DNA of 61,732 nt from a virus, in IMG/VR virus record IMGVR_UViG_3300017527_000519, positions 1 through 61,732 of that record; one strand, given 5' to 3'. Position 1 is the first letter of the stretch. Each line of letters begins with the position of its first letter. The notes beneath the pieces were generated by a model, which saw only the letters and a list, made by a program, of their open reading frames with translations, was not told the origin of the DNA and searched no databases. The translations under genes were made by a program, and so were the position numbers. Below, in pieces: positions 1 through 6,912 of the stretch.

Positions 1-99
1 CGCTATTATCCCAATATTAATCCCTGTGAAAATGCCTATTAACAATCCTTGATGAAATCCACTCATGTTTTCCTCCTTATCGAGCACCAAAAAAGAAAA
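1..99. repeat. Left copy of 99-bp terminal direct repeat
   Basis: Bases 1-99 are identical to 61634-61732. A perfect overlap of exactly 99 bases is what a k-mer assembler leaves when a circular (or circularly permuted) molecule is closed, so it is read here as an assembly overlap rather than a biological terminal repeat. The mini membrane-protein gene at 61553-61699 crosses this overlap. Confidence 0.9.
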
Positions 100-167
100 A
101 GGATTATATTTGCAAAACTAAAGCCTATGAGAGAACCTAATAGCAACCCCTCGGCAAAAAAATTCAT
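63..167 (-). CDS. Mini membrane protein (34 aa)
   Basis: A 34-codon ORF starting at 167 with a spaced Shine-Dalgarno (AAGGATGAAACC before ATG) that overlaps the end of the YqaJ gene. The product begins MNFFAEGLLLG, holds one hydrophobic helix of about 20 residues and ends with a basic tail (SIRRKT). Its stop overlaps the start of the next gene as ATGA (at 66, equal to 61699 across the join), so the two are translationally coupled. That neighbour has a similar plan (GLL-G-x-x-G motif, one helix, basic end), suggesting a tandem pair of related mini membrane proteins. Function unknown; a role in holin control, membrane recruitment or superinfection exclusion is only a guess. Confidence 0.55.
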   Translation of the reverse strand: MNFFAEGLLLGSLIGFSFANIILFLFWCSIRRKT

Positions 168-177
168 GGTTTCATCC

Positions 178-804
178 TTATGCCTTCCTGTATTTTTCAA
201 CCGTTGAATCAAGCTCGTCACAGAACAATTCCAGTTCTACTTTAAGCTTCTTGATGAATTTTTCATCCCTATCGACAACAACGTCTAACGGCCTCATACC
301 GGTGCAGTATGACCGAAAGTACCACTGTTTAGCATCGCAGACATACATTGACCCTTGGACCTGGCGGTGGTGGATGGCTGGTAGGATACCAGCCTGCAAC
401 CGTTCGTACTGGATGCGGCTGATAGCATCCTTGGTTTCAAACCCCGCTACGATTGGCCCACCATCCCAAGCAATTAGACCATCAGGGGAACAACCGAACC
501 GCTTGCGCTCATCCTTGTAAACGAAAGCGACCTGGGACACATCAACTCCGAACTTCAGTTCAAATGTAAGGCGGCTTTCCGGTTCCATTTCCTTCCCCCG
601 GTTAAAGGCTGACAACTCCCACTGTTTGCCACTCCGCCCGGTGATTCGTTCATTGGCCAGTTTGTCAAGATAAGCCGCACGTTCTTTGGACCGGGTGCCG
701 TCCATCTTGACGATTTTGTGAAAGTTGCTGGCCGATGGCAGGCCCAGCTTCAGCGCGAACCATTCCGGGGATGATTGGTCTATGTCTGTTATTACGATTG
801 GCAT
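178..804 (-). CDS. YqaJ/lambda-exonuclease-like recombinase nuclease
   Basis: A 208-residue protein of the YqaJ viral recombinase family, 5'-3' exonucleases that resect double-stranded ends to leave a 3' strand for annealing. The PD-(D/E)XK core is visible: SPEWFALKLG with SASNF near residues 12-28, RGKEMEP at 69-75, acidic D108 in CSPDGL, E123-x-K125 in GFETKD, and the Q-x-Q helix at 148-150. Its length is normal for the family. It starts at 804 with GAGGAAGGA upstream, within a few bases of the ERF stop, so exonuclease and annealase are co-translated. Together they form a Red-like recombination pair for replication intermediates and genome circularisation or concatemers. Confidence 0.88.
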   Translation of the reverse strand: MPIVITDIDQSSPEWFALKLGLPSASNFHKIVKMDGTRSKERAAYLDKLANERITGRSGKQWELSAFNRGKEMEPESRLTFELKFGVDVSQVAFVYKDERKRFGCSPDGLIAWDGGPIVAGFETKDAISRIQYERLQAGILPAIHHRQVQGSMYVCDAKQWYFRSYCTGMRPLDVVVDRDEKFIKKLKVELELFCDELDSTVEKYRKA

Positions 805-806
805 GG

Positions 807-1607
807 CTATCCTTCCTCACCAGGTTCACGGTCAACCGGTTTTGCATCAATAGCCGCGCTGATGGCCTGGCGTACCTTGGCAAAGTTTTCTGCTCGAATT
901 GTCCCAAGCGTTTCGGCCTCGGCAATCTCCATCAGCTTTTCTTTCTGCTTTGCGCTTGGGTTAAGCTCCTTATACATCGCCTTGAGTTCTTTTAATTGGG
1001 TGTCTGTGATGGTTTTGATAGATGTTCCAGAATTGCCATCATCATCGGCGCTTGCATCCGTTCCCGCTAACCCGGTTATTGACTCAAATGTGGCCGACCG
1101 TAGATAGGTAAGTGTCGATCTGATTTCCTGCAAGGGGTTTTTTTTGCCGCTTGAATCCGGTGGGCCAAACATCGAAACAGAGTCGGTATGACCAAACCTG
1201 TGTTGCAAAACGCACTCAACTCCTATTTTTTTGTCGGGCTGAATCGGTATAAACTTTGTGGAAAAGCCGTGTTTGGCAAGGAATGGGGATACCGTTTCAA
1301 GCATTTGCCCCAAGGAAGTATACCAAGACTCGTATTGTCGGTTGAACTTGTCTTTTTTCAACTCGATTTTTTCTTGGTGAAATAAAGCCAGGTCTTTGAA
1401 GTACGCTTTCCTCGCCTCGTTTGCTTCATCCTCGCGCTTTAACTGCAAGAACTTTTCGAGCTGGTCAAGCGGGGTATCTTTGGTGAGTGCCACTTCAAGA
1501 ACCCGGTCGTACATGGATGCTGTTGCCACCGAGATTTCTGCCGGTGCTGGTTTGGTGATTTCCAGCTTTTTCAAAACTTCAACCGCGTGTGTTCCTTTGT
1601 CGTTCAT
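807..1607 (-). CDS. erf: ERF family single-strand annealing protein
   Basis: A 266-residue protein matching the ERF superfamily. Residues 70-180 hold the conserved core: an aromatic-rich helix (RKAYFKDLALF), then KDKFNRQYESWYTSLGQMLETVSPFLAKHG split by short variations, then VECVLQHRFGH and a segment ending LTYLRSATFESITGLAG. ERF proteins bind and anneal single-stranded DNA. The gene lies directly upstream of the YqaJ nuclease, the usual exonuclease/annealase pairing. The C-terminal third is charged and probably a flexible interaction tail. The start at 1607 has GGGGAT upstream and overlaps the end of the preceding gene (stop 1610-1612). Confidence 0.88.
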   Translation of the reverse strand: MNDKGTHAVEVLKKLEITKPAPAEISVATASMYDRVLEVALTKDTPLDQLEKFLQLKREDEANEARKAYFKDLALFHQEKIELKKDKFNRQYESWYTSLGQMLETVSPFLAKHGFSTKFIPIQPDKKIGVECVLQHRFGHTDSVSMFGPPDSSGKKNPLQEIRSTLTYLRSATFESITGLAGTDASADDDGNSGTSIKTITDTQLKELKAMYKELNPSAKQKEKLMEIAEAETLGTIRAENFAKVRQAISAAIDAKPVDREPGEEG

Positions 1608-1609
1608 GG

Positions 1610-1936
1610 CTACATCCCCTTTTTAAGTTTAATTTCCCTTGCACTCCAAAAATATTCAAAGTCGCAATCATCTGGTTCAAAATCATCTTGAGCCTTTTCA
1701 ATAGCGTCCGCCTTTGAAACTGCCAAGATGTCAAAGGTTTCGTCGTATGAGACTTCAATACTGACTTGATACATCTTCATTTCACCAGACTCCATCAATG
1801 CCTTTTCCGTAGCGATTTTATGGAGGCGGCTATCTATTTCGTTTAAAGCCTCTATTTGTTCCCTGTCCCCAAATTTAAGAGGACGCTTTAAAACTGACGG
1901 TACCTCCGCGTCCGGTAAAATTGAATGTAACGGCAT
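1610..1936 (-). CDS. Hypothetical protein with DpnD/PcfM-like C-terminus
   Basis: A 108-residue protein with no clear catalytic motif. The N-terminal half is mostly helical and charged. The C-terminal half (from about residue 55, YQVSIEVSYDETFDILA) alternates beta-like and acidic residues and ends in a compact Asp/Glu/Phe-rich stretch, loosely recalling DpnD/PcfM-type small domains; that match is by eye and weak. The start at 1936 has GGAGGGAACC upstream. It sits between small zinc-binding proteins and the ERF annealase in the same operon. Confidence 0.6.
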   Translation of the reverse strand: MPLHSILPDAEVPSVLKRPLKFGDREQIEALNEIDSRLHKIATEKALMESGEMKMYQVSIEVSYDETFDILAVSKADAIEKAQDDFEPDDCDFEYFWSAREIKLKKGM

Positions 1937-1959
1937 GGTTCCCTCCTAATAGTTGATCG

Positions 1960-2166
1960 TCATTTGCGGGATTTCACCATTGTTTTTAGTCGATACCCAC
2001 CACCCGGCATCCAACGGCGATCGGTTAAGTGTTGGAATTTTTCCTGGTAAACTTTATGCTGCTCATAGGTATTTTCCAGATCATCAAGAAGGATCTCAAA
2101 GCAATGATCACAAATACCCTCATCGTCAACCAGATCCGCATTACAGGTTTCGCATTTTAATGCCAT
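1960..2166 (-). CDS. Small zinc-ribbon protein
   Basis: A 68-residue protein with two CxxC knuckles near the N-terminus (KCETCNADL and CDHCFE, residues 5-22), the pattern of a structural zinc ribbon, followed by a charged helical region. The start at 2166 has GGAGGCAGGACT upstream and overlaps the 3' end of the preceding gene by ten bases, so translation is probably coupled. Such proteins in phage early operons often bind nucleic acid or host transcription proteins; no specific role can be assigned. Confidence 0.65.
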   Translation of the reverse strand: MALKCETCNADLVDDEGICDHCFEILLDDLENTYEQHKVYQEKFQHLTDRRWMPGGGYRLKTMVKSRK

Positions 2167-2447
2167 AGTCCTGCCTCCTTCATAGCCTCATACTGGTATT
2201 CAGCCTTATCTGCCTCATACTCAGCCGCCTGCCGATCGAGATCCCCCAGGATAGCATCAATCAGGTAATCCTCTTGGCCTGCGTTGATGTTAATTTCAGC
2301 GCCATCGGCTACAACGCTGTAGATGCAGACCTGTTCTGCAAAGCGAGGTTCATGCCACCCGTCACCGCACGGTGGCTCGTATTCGTAATGCACCACCACT
2401 TCCACATCGTCATCATCGATTATCATGTCCGTTTCGTAGGTTGGCAT
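2157..2447 (-). CDS. Hypothetical acidic phage protein
   Basis: A 96-residue acidic protein. Residues 14-50 ([14 protein letters not shown], then [13 protein letters not shown]) resemble a recurrent unnamed small phage family in which a beta-strand pair is followed by a Pro/Gly loop and a short Glu-rich region that specifies a beta hairpin. The C-terminus is a helical Ala/Glu/Tyr-rich tail. The start at 2447 has AAGGAGGGACAT upstream, and the stop overlaps the next gene. Function unknown. Confidence 0.6.
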   Translation of the reverse strand: MPTYETDMIIDDDDVEVVVHYEYEPPCGDGWHEPRFAEQVCIYSVVADGAEININAGQEDYLIDAILGDLDRQAAEYEADKAEYQYEAMKEAGLWH

Positions 2448-2494
2448 ATGTCCCTCCTTGTAAATCCCCCCCGGCCATTGCTAACTCGTCGGTT

Positions 2495-2835
2495 ATGGCG
2501 CAATCAGAAGCGCCGTTAGCTGGGGCCATACCCCAGGCCGGGGGGAAACTGTGATTGTTACTCCCCGTACCCGTACCCGTACCCGTACCCGTCCCCGTCC
2601 CCGTCCCCGTACCCGTACCCGTACTCGTACCCGTCCCCGTACCCGTTCCCGTACCCGGTCCCGTACCCGTTCCCGTTCCCGTCCCCGTACCCGGTCCCGT
2701 TCCCGTCCCCGTACCCGGTCCCGTTCCAGTTCCCGTACCCGTTCCCGTACCCGTGCCCGTCCCCGTCCCCGTACCCGTACTCGTACCCGTAAGTATTATG
2801 ACTTTCGCCGTCAATTATTCCCATGATTTCCTCAC
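2495..2835. repeat. Repeat unit 1 of a tandem gene duplication with hexanucleotide array
   Basis: First of two tandem copies of a unit of about 345 bp. Each copy has a shared left flank (GGCGC-loop-GCGCC hairpin, then a GGGGCC-type hairpin), an array of about 38 variants of the hexamer CCCGTA (2561-2790), and a shared right flank ending TTTCCTCAC. The right flank carries the start and Shine-Dalgarno of a minus-strand gene. Variation within the hexamer falls mostly at one position, as expected if the array is coding. Confidence 0.85.
2558..2824 (-). CDS. Gly-X dipeptide-repeat protein A (Tyr/Asp/Asn-Gly)
   Basis: An 88-residue low-complexity protein: a short unique N-terminus ([14 protein letters not shown]) followed by about 35 dipeptides of Gly with Tyr, Asp, Asn, His or Thr, ending Gly-Glu-stop. 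It is encoded by the hexanucleotide array. The start at 2824 has GAGGAAATC directly upstream, and the paralogue at 2906-3178 keeps the same start context, N-terminus and final Gly-Glu-stop, which argues that this frame is the real one. A flexible, Tyr-rich acidic chain could form condensates, bind metal ions or interact with RNA polymerase or other host proteins; none of these is shown. Its partner in sequence is the DUF6948-like gene just upstream. Confidence 0.65.
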   Translation of the reverse strand: MGIIDGESHNTYGYEYGYGDGDGHGYGNGYGNWNGTGYGDGNGTGYGDGNGNGYGTGYGNGYGDGYEYGYGYGDGDGDGYGYGYGYGE

Positions 2836-2841
2836 TCGGTG

Positions 2842-3168
<327 letters not shown>

Positions 3169-3189
<21 letters not shown>

Positions 3190-3492
3190 ACAGTCTATCA
3201 TGGAAACCACGGTGAGCATGTTAAATCGGACGGTAGGACAGGGATCTAAAACCGTTTCCGGCAAGGGGCCTTTTTCCGCAAGCTCACCAAGTCCTTTTGT
3301 CGTACCCCATCGACGGATGACAGAGGCATCTTCAAGCTTGCCATGCTCATTACCGTGACCATCAGCTTTGGATGTAAACAACCCCACGAACACCCAACCG
3401 CGTTGCATGATAACGATACGCATATCACCGGTTGTTGAGTCCTTTGCCACGTACCTTACTCCGTCTAATTCTATTTCGTTTGGACAGTTCAT
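3169..3492 (-). CDS. DUF6948-like protein
   Basis: A 107-residue protein. After a short N-terminus it shows the pattern I associate with the DUF6948 family: an Ile-Val strand, aromatic and Gly-rich turn (RGWVFVGLF), a charged loop, then ASVIRRWG and GLGELAEKGPL, with a hydrophobic C-terminal strand ending near an Ile-Asp-Cys. The family name is from memory and the similarity is judged by eye. The start is placed at 3492 because AAGGAGGAAAGC precedes that ATG; the longer frame upstream runs through a GC-rich hairpin. Downstream it overlaps a Gly-X repeat gene, so the three genes look like one functional set. Confidence 0.6.
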
Positions 3493-3510
3493 GCTTTCCT
3501 CCTTGTGGTG

Positions 3511-3557
3511 AGCCGCCCCGCACAAGCCCGTTGCAGGCCAGGGACCGCAGGGCGGCT
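3511..3557 (-). other. GC-rich hairpin in 5' leader of the DUF6948-like gene
   Basis: AGCCGCCC at 3511-3518 pairs with GGGCGGCT at 3550-3557, with further pairing possible between. It lies between the mini membrane-protein gene and the DUF6948-like gene on the minus-strand transcript and has no T-run, so it is more likely a structural or processing element than a terminator. The same 8-bp stem sequence is used in the terminator at 9572-9602. Confidence 0.45.
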
Positions 3558-3566
3558 GTTGGTAGG

Positions 3567-3662
3567 TTACGGCCAAAACAGTGACGCTATAATCATGATC
3601 GGTGCGAGTACGAATATCACTGTTAAAAAAAATGCGTTGATTATTATTTGCGTGTCTTTCAT
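3567..3662 (-). CDS. Mini membrane protein (31 aa)
   Basis: A 31-codon ORF, first gene of the leftward operon. It starts at 3662 with a strong Shine-Dalgarno (AAGGAGGCACC before ATG). The product begins MKDTQIIINAFF, consists almost entirely of one hydrophobic helix, and ends SLFWP. It lies about 25 bases downstream of the predicted start of the leftward transcript. Function unknown; it is one of four membrane proteins under 50 residues in the window. Confidence 0.55.
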   Translation of the reverse strand: MKDTQIIINAFFLTVIFVLAPIMIIASLFWP

Positions 3663-3686
3663 GGTGCCTCCTTGATTGGATAATTC

Positions 3687-3715
3687 ACCTTACGAATTCA
3701 AAACCATCATGTCAA
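3687..3715 (-). promoter_or_regulatory. Putative leftward early promoter
   Basis: Read on the minus strand: TTGACA (3715-3710), 17-bp spacer, TAAGGT (3692-3687). The -35 is a perfect sigma-70 match and lies in the context CTTGACATGATG, which is repeated exactly at the minus-strand promoter at 12157. It would drive the operon that runs from 3662 through the join to 59125. Confidence 0.6.
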
Positions 3716-3743
3716 GCATAAAATGCAAGACCAGAAATAATTC

Positions 3744-3771
3744 TTGACACGATATGCAAATGTGATAAGGA
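3744..3771 (+). promoter_or_regulatory. Putative rightward early promoter
   Basis: TTGACA (3744-3749), 16-bp spacer, TAAGGA (3766-3771), divergent from the leftward promoter with the two -35 boxes about 30 bp apart. Transcription would begin close to the ATG at 3778, so the regulator's mRNA could be nearly leaderless. The short intergenic segment between (3716-3743) is a likely operator location. Confidence 0.45.
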
Positions 3772-3777
3772 TAGACT

Positions 3778-3981
3778 ATGAAACCTAAATATAGAACAAT
3801 TACAGACGTAGCAAGCGAATTGGGGGTTCAGGTCTGGAACCTGAGCCGGTGGCTGAATGGTAAGGCGCGGCCTCGACTACATGAGGCTGAACGCCTTGCA
3901 GGTTGTGTGAAGGGGACCACCCTGATCATGTGGTTAAGGCCCGACACAAAGGCGCTCAAAAAGGCGTTGAGGATAAAATGA
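3778..3981 (+). CDS. XRE/Cro-like helix-turn-helix regulator
   Basis: A 67-residue protein with a compact helix-turn-helix: TITDVASELGVQVWNLSRWL followed by NGKARPRLHEAERLAG. It resembles Cro/XRE-family DNA-binding domains of minimal size, with no dimerisation or cleavage domain. It is the first gene of the rightward operon and faces the leftward promoter across 115 bp, the usual place for a regulator of divergent early promoters. AAGGAT lies just upstream of the ATG but may instead be part of the -10 element. It could be a repressor or a Cro-type switch; no partner repressor is visible. Confidence 0.6.
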   Translation: MKPKYRTITDVASELGVQVWNLSRWLNGKARPRLHEAERLAGCVKGTTLIMWLRPDTKALKKALRIK

Positions 3982-3995
3982 AGAAAGGAGAATAA

Positions 3996-4370
3996 ATGTT
4001 CGACTCGATGAGCGTTGAAGTGCAGGAAGACCCAATGAAAGAAAGCTGTTGTATAACATGCTCGCATCGCGGAGAACTGCCCGCCGCAAAATGTATGCAA
4101 CAACCCCACTGCCCGCTCAACCAGCCGAGGGAACCAATTTCGTGTTTTCTGCCAAAAAAATATCCACGGCTGCATAAGGCTCGGATAAAGCCCGAAGACA
4201 GAATGCAATGTAAGTATGAGGGCTGCAACAGGATGACGGGTAATAAGGTTCCCGATATCCTGTGTTATATCCATAAAATTGTGGTACTCCGGCGAATAGC
4301 GGGGGGAGTAACCGGGCCGGACCTTTTGAAATCAGGGTGGAGAAAAAGGAAATGGCTTACCACAAAGTAG
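3996..4370 (+). CDS. Cysteine-rich hypothetical protein
   Basis: A 124-residue protein with a good Shine-Dalgarno (AAAGGAG before ATG at 3996). It carries many cysteines: CCITCSHRGELPAAKC and CMQQPHC in the N-terminal half, then CKYEGC and a C-x2-H near residues 75-95, the layout of two zinc-binding modules, and a basic C-terminus (WRKRKW). This suggests a nucleic-acid-binding zinc protein of the early region. I do not recognise the family. Confidence 0.6.
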   Translation: MFDSMSVEVQEDPMKESCCITCSHRGELPAAKCMQQPHCPLNQPREPISCFLPKKYPRLHKARIKPEDRMQCKYEGCNRMTGNKVPDILCYIHKIVVLRRIAGGVTGPDLLKSGWRKRKWLTTK

Positions 4371-4371
4371 C

Positions 4372-4545
4372 ATGCCACACTGTGGCACTTGCGCGGCGAA
4401 CCAGAGTGTGTTAGGTTGGATAAAACCTTCAGCCTGGATAGAGGCTATGCACACAATCTTTGAACATGAAAATGGACCCATCACAAGCGGCATTCCCGAT
4501 GCCGTGGAGCTATCCCTCCCGTGGTGGGTCTTTTTGCGTGGTTAA
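4372..4545 (+). CDS. Possible 57-aa protein spanning structured region
   Basis: An ORF from ATG 4372 to TAA 4543-4545, starting MPHCGTCAANQSVLGW and ending PWWVFLRG. It has a CxxC pair and many Trp residues, but no clear Shine-Dalgarno, and it overlaps a perfect inverted repeat and a terminator-like hairpin. The stop lies just before the Shine-Dalgarno of the GIY-YIG gene. It may be a real small gene, a leader ORF, or chance. Confidence 0.3.
   Translation: MPHCGTCAANQSVLGWIKPSAWIEAMHTIFEHENGPITSGIPDAVELSLPWWVFLRG
4373..4387. promoter_or_regulatory. Perfect 7-bp-arm inverted repeat (possible operator)
   Basis: TGCCACA-C-TGTGGCA, a perfect palindrome around one central base, immediately after the stop of the cysteine-rich gene. 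Its shape fits a dimeric regulator site; I see no second copy in the window. Confidence 0.35.
4475..4535 (+). terminator. Terminator-like structure before the replication genes
   Basis: GACCCATCAC (4475-4484) pairs with GTGGTGGGTC (4521-4530; one G-U pair), enclosing a second hairpin CGGCAT-loop-ATGCCG (4488-4504), and is followed directly by TTTTT (4531-4535). It sits after the early regulator and before the initiator gene, the same relative position as tR1 in lambda, and could act as an attenuator needing antitermination. Confidence 0.5.
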
Positions 4546-4554
4546 GGAGTGGCT

Positions 4555-4998
4555 ATGATCTATTTTATCCAGTGCGGAACCAACGGACCTATCAAAATCG
4601 GGCAGACTGACAACGGTGTTGAACAACGTATGGCGCAGCTTCAGACCGGGTGCCCGTATGAACTGAAACTACTTTGGGTTTATAACGGCGAGGAATACAC
4701 TGAGGCGTCAATCCATGTAAATTTTAAACATGAATGTGTCCGTGGCGAATGGTTCCACCCAAGCAAAAAGCTTATTTATTTTATTAAATCAGAACTGTGT
4801 AATTATCACTATATAGAAACCGATAATGGTAGATATTTGGAATTTATAGAAACCTTTAAAGGTAATGACCAATTAGGTATAAAAACAAGCAAAAAAAGAA
4901 ATATATGGCACAATTTTTACTTTGACTATGAGGGCCATGGCCTATGTATCGCACCATGCGACACAAAAGTTAAATTAAAACTGTACGGTTCAGATTAA
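4555..4998 (+). CDS. GIY-YIG/T5orf172-like (Mug113) nuclease-domain protein
   Basis: A 147-residue protein. The start MIYFIQCG followed by IKIGQT gives the two short strands of the GIY-YIG fold, and the following QLQTGCPYELKLL and the Glu in a helix ending REWFH-like (RGEWFHPSKK, residues 61-70) match T5orf172/Mug113 proteins. ATG 4555 is chosen because AAGGAGTGGCT precedes it. The C-terminal half is unrelated to the core and AT-rich, unlike its neighbours. These proteins are single-domain nuclease relatives of unclear role; it lies directly upstream of the initiator gene. Confidence 0.7.
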   Translation: MIYFIQCGTNGPIKIGQTDNGVEQRMAQLQTGCPYELKLLWVYNGEEYTEASIHVNFKHECVRGEWFHPSKKLIYFIKSELCNYHYIETDNGRYLEFIETFKGNDQLGIKTSKKRNIWHNFYFDYEGHGLCIAPCDTKVKLKLYGSD

Positions 4999-5000
4999 AA

Positions 5001-5843
5001 ATGGCCTCCCCTCAAAAAGAAAATGGGTACACTCCAATAGCCAATGAAATTATGGACGAATTAGCAAAGTCTAAAATAACAGGGCAAGAGTTCAGGCTTA
5101 TAATGCACATACTTAGAAACACATATGGATATTCAAGAAAAGAGTACACAGCAAGCCTTTCAAAAATAGGCCAAGTTATTGGAATGAATCGTATTGTTGT
5201 TAAAAAAACATCAGACATGCTGTTATCGCGGAAGGTAATAGGTGTTACCCCCGGCGGTAACAGCAACCCCTCAACATACTGGATTAATAAGGATTATGAT
5301 TCTTGGTGTTACCCTATAAGGTTACAGCAAGGTGTTACCGCGGGAGGTAACAAAGCTGTTACCGCGGGGGGTAACAAATTAAAGATTCTACCTATAGATG
5401 AAAACAATAAAAGCAAAAAGAAAAAAAGAAAAAAAGAAAAATACAACTTCAGAAACTTTTCCGAATATCCAAACTGGTTGGATATGGCTTTGTTTTTTGA
5501 GTTTTGCGATGCCAGGGAAAAGCTAAAAAATGGCGGCATAAATTCAGATAGGGCTGTGAATGGGCTTTTGAATAAACTAAAAGGCTTTGTAGATGTTGGG
5601 TACACTCAAGAACAAGTTATTGACGAAGCGATAACCGGAAATTGGAAATCATTTTACGAACCGAAACTTCCACCGGCCTATAAAGGCACCATCAAACCTA
5701 CCACCTACGCCCAGAAGCAACACTATGACACCCAACTACAAGTCGCAGCCATAAGGAAATACGAGGATGAATGTAGACAAGAGAACGATCAGTGCAGAGA
5801 TAGCGAAGCTAAACCTCGCCTTGAACGCAAGAAGATCGGTTGA
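5001..5843 (+). CDS. Replication initiator, phage O-like
   Basis: A 280-residue protein. Residues 8-95 look like the winged-helix N-terminal domain of phage replication protein O (YTPIANEIMDELAK, SRKEYTASLSKIGQ, then RKVIGV). A middle linker repeats a Gly-Val-Thr-x-Gly-Gly-Asn peptide because the DNA there carries iterons, and continues into a Lys-rich stretch from the A-rich tract. The C-terminal domain (about 150-280) is helical and would contact the helicase loader. O-type proteins bind iterons inside their own gene and recruit loader and helicase. The gene follows the GIY-YIG stop by two bases with little Shine-Dalgarno and overlaps the next gene by 77 bases. Confidence 0.75.
   Translation: MASPQKENGYTPIANEIMDELAKSKITGQEFRLIMHILRNTYGYSRKEYTASLSKIGQVIGMNRIVVKKTSDMLLSRKVIGVTPGGNSNPSTYWINKDYDSWCYPIRLQQGVTAGGNKAVTAGGNKLKILPIDENNKSKKKKRKKEKYNFRNFSEYPNWLDMALFFEFCDAREKLKNGGINSDRAVNGLLNKLKGFVDVGYTQEQVIDEAITGNWKSFYEPKLPPAYKGTIKPTTYAQKQHYDTQLQVAAIRKYEDECRQENDQCRDSEAKPRLERKKIG
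5222..5445. other. Replication origin: five iterons plus A-rich tract
   Basis: Five 18-bp palindromic sites GTTACC-N6-GGTAAC (or one/two-mismatch variants) at 5222-5239, 5244-5261, 5308-5325, 5334-5351 and 5358-5375, followed by a strongly A-rich, purine-biased tract at about 5376-5445. Iterons inside the O-like gene followed by an easily melted tract is the architecture of the lambda origin. Sites 2, 4 and 5 have perfect GTTACC/GGTAAC arms; site 1 ends GGTAAT and begins GTTATC, site 3 ends GGTTAC. Confidence 0.8.
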
Positions 5844-6240
5844 CGAACTGAGGCTGCTTACCGACATCTGGTGGGTGGACTGCCAGCACATGTCAACTAA
5901 TAGATTTATCGAGGCGGTTGCTGAATGCCGCAAGACATCCAAGTGGTTTCCATCCCCATCCGAAATTTGCAAAGCATACGATCAGATCGTTTGGAACCTT
6001 CCTGAACCGGGAGTGAAATTGCTGGATGTTTCCGAACGCCTTGACGCTGACCAAGAAGCCGAACGGATGGAAGCGTTAAAAGCAATAATGGCGCCAGAGG
6101 CACAAACGATATTCATTGCTGAGAGGTATAAGCCTGACAACCTGATGTGCGAAAAAGATTTGAATGTTGTTTATGTTCCGGAACCGTTGAAGGAAAACAA
6201 GCGGCGTTACAAGGCGGGATTGGAGTTTATTACCCAATAA
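5767..6240 (+). CDS. Probable helicase-loader/replication partner protein
   Basis: A 157-residue helical protein. Residues 1-70 contain RLLTDIWWVDCQHMS and FIEAVAECRK followed by KWFPSPSEI, the helix-Phe-Pro pattern seen in the N-terminal domain of phage loader or helicase-inhibitor proteins such as G39P-like ones. It overlaps the initiator gene and would be co-translated, as lambda O and P are. There is no Walker A motif, so it is not a DnaC-type ATPase. Assignment rests on pattern and position. Confidence 0.5.
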   Translation: MNVDKRTISAEIAKLNLALNARRSVDELRLLTDIWWVDCQHMSTNRFIEAVAECRKTSKWFPSPSEICKAYDQIVWNLPEPGVKLLDVSERLDADQEAERMEALKAIMAPEAQTIFIAERYKPDNLMCEKDLNVVYVPEPLKENKRRYKAGLEFITQ

Positions 6241-6286
6241 CCAGCAGATAGGAGTGGGCGATGAAGGGCCGAGTCAGGAGGGACGA

Positions 6287-6709
6287 ATGTCACACATAAT
6301 GCCTTTCCATCCAAAATTCGGGGTTAGGTTGGTATGGATCTTCATACAAGAAGTTTTCCCACTTTTACGCAACCGGGACCATATTCTTGAAATCAAGGAA
6401 CGATCCGGCACAAGGACACCGACGATCAACGCATATTATTTCAAGATTGTGATAGGCGCGTTTATGCTGGAAATGGGTGTGCCAGAATCAGAAAGCGGTA
6501 GGGCCTACGTGCACTATGATATATTGGGGCAGGAGTTACGGCAGATACCGGATCCACACCGGCCAGGCAAGACCATGACACAGCGCACACGAGATATGAC
6601 CGGATCGGAGTTCTGGAAATATCTTGGCAAGTGCTCCAATTTGTTCCAGCATTTTTACTACTATGTTTATCCGCCGCCTGAAAACAGTTTGCGGCCGAGG
6701 GAGGAATAA
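6287..6709 (+). CDS. Hypothetical protein, NinB/recombination-like pattern
   Basis: A 140-residue protein. ATG 6287 is chosen because GGAGGGACGA precedes it; a longer frame reaches 6254. The middle has ERSGTRTPTINAYYFKIVIG, then AYVHYDILGQEL, a loop with GKTMTQRTRDMTGSEFWKYL, and a Tyr-rich C-terminus. The R-T-x-x-x-N-A-Y-Y and V-H-x-x-L patterns recall NinB/Orf-type phage recombination proteins and small relatives. The match is loose. Position in the early operon is compatible. Confidence 0.45.
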   Translation: MSHIMPFHPKFGVRLVWIFIQEVFPLLRNRDHILEIKERSGTRTPTINAYYFKIVIGAFMLEMGVPESESGRAYVHYDILGQELRQIPDPHRPGKTMTQRTRDMTGSEFWKYLGKCSNLFQHFYYYVYPPPENSLRPREE

Positions 6710-6710
6710 A

Positions 6711-6911
6711 ATGAAACCATGCGACTGCGATAGCATTGCCGATACAATGAGACTACAAGAAGCGGGTCTTGAATCAAACAATTTCAGTATCACTGTAAAG
6801 CCGATGTCTGTTTTTATACGAATTAAACCGTATGCCGAGATCCGCTTGCCGATGAAATACTTTAAACTCTTTGCGGAATGGTATTTAACCGATCAGGTTG
6901 GGGAGGAATAA
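6711..6911 (+). CDS. Hypothetical small protein
   Basis: A 66-residue protein starting at 6711 (GGGAGGAATAAA before ATG). It begins MKPCDCDSIADT and ends LFAEWYLTDQVGEE. The sequence GGGAGGAATAAAATGAAACCA is repeated at the start of the next gene, so the leader or the gene start has been duplicated. No family recognised. Confidence 0.55.
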   Translation: MKPCDCDSIADTMRLQEAGLESNNFSITVKPMSVFIRIKPYAEIRLPMKYFKLFAEWYLTDQVGEE

Positions 6912-6912
6912 A

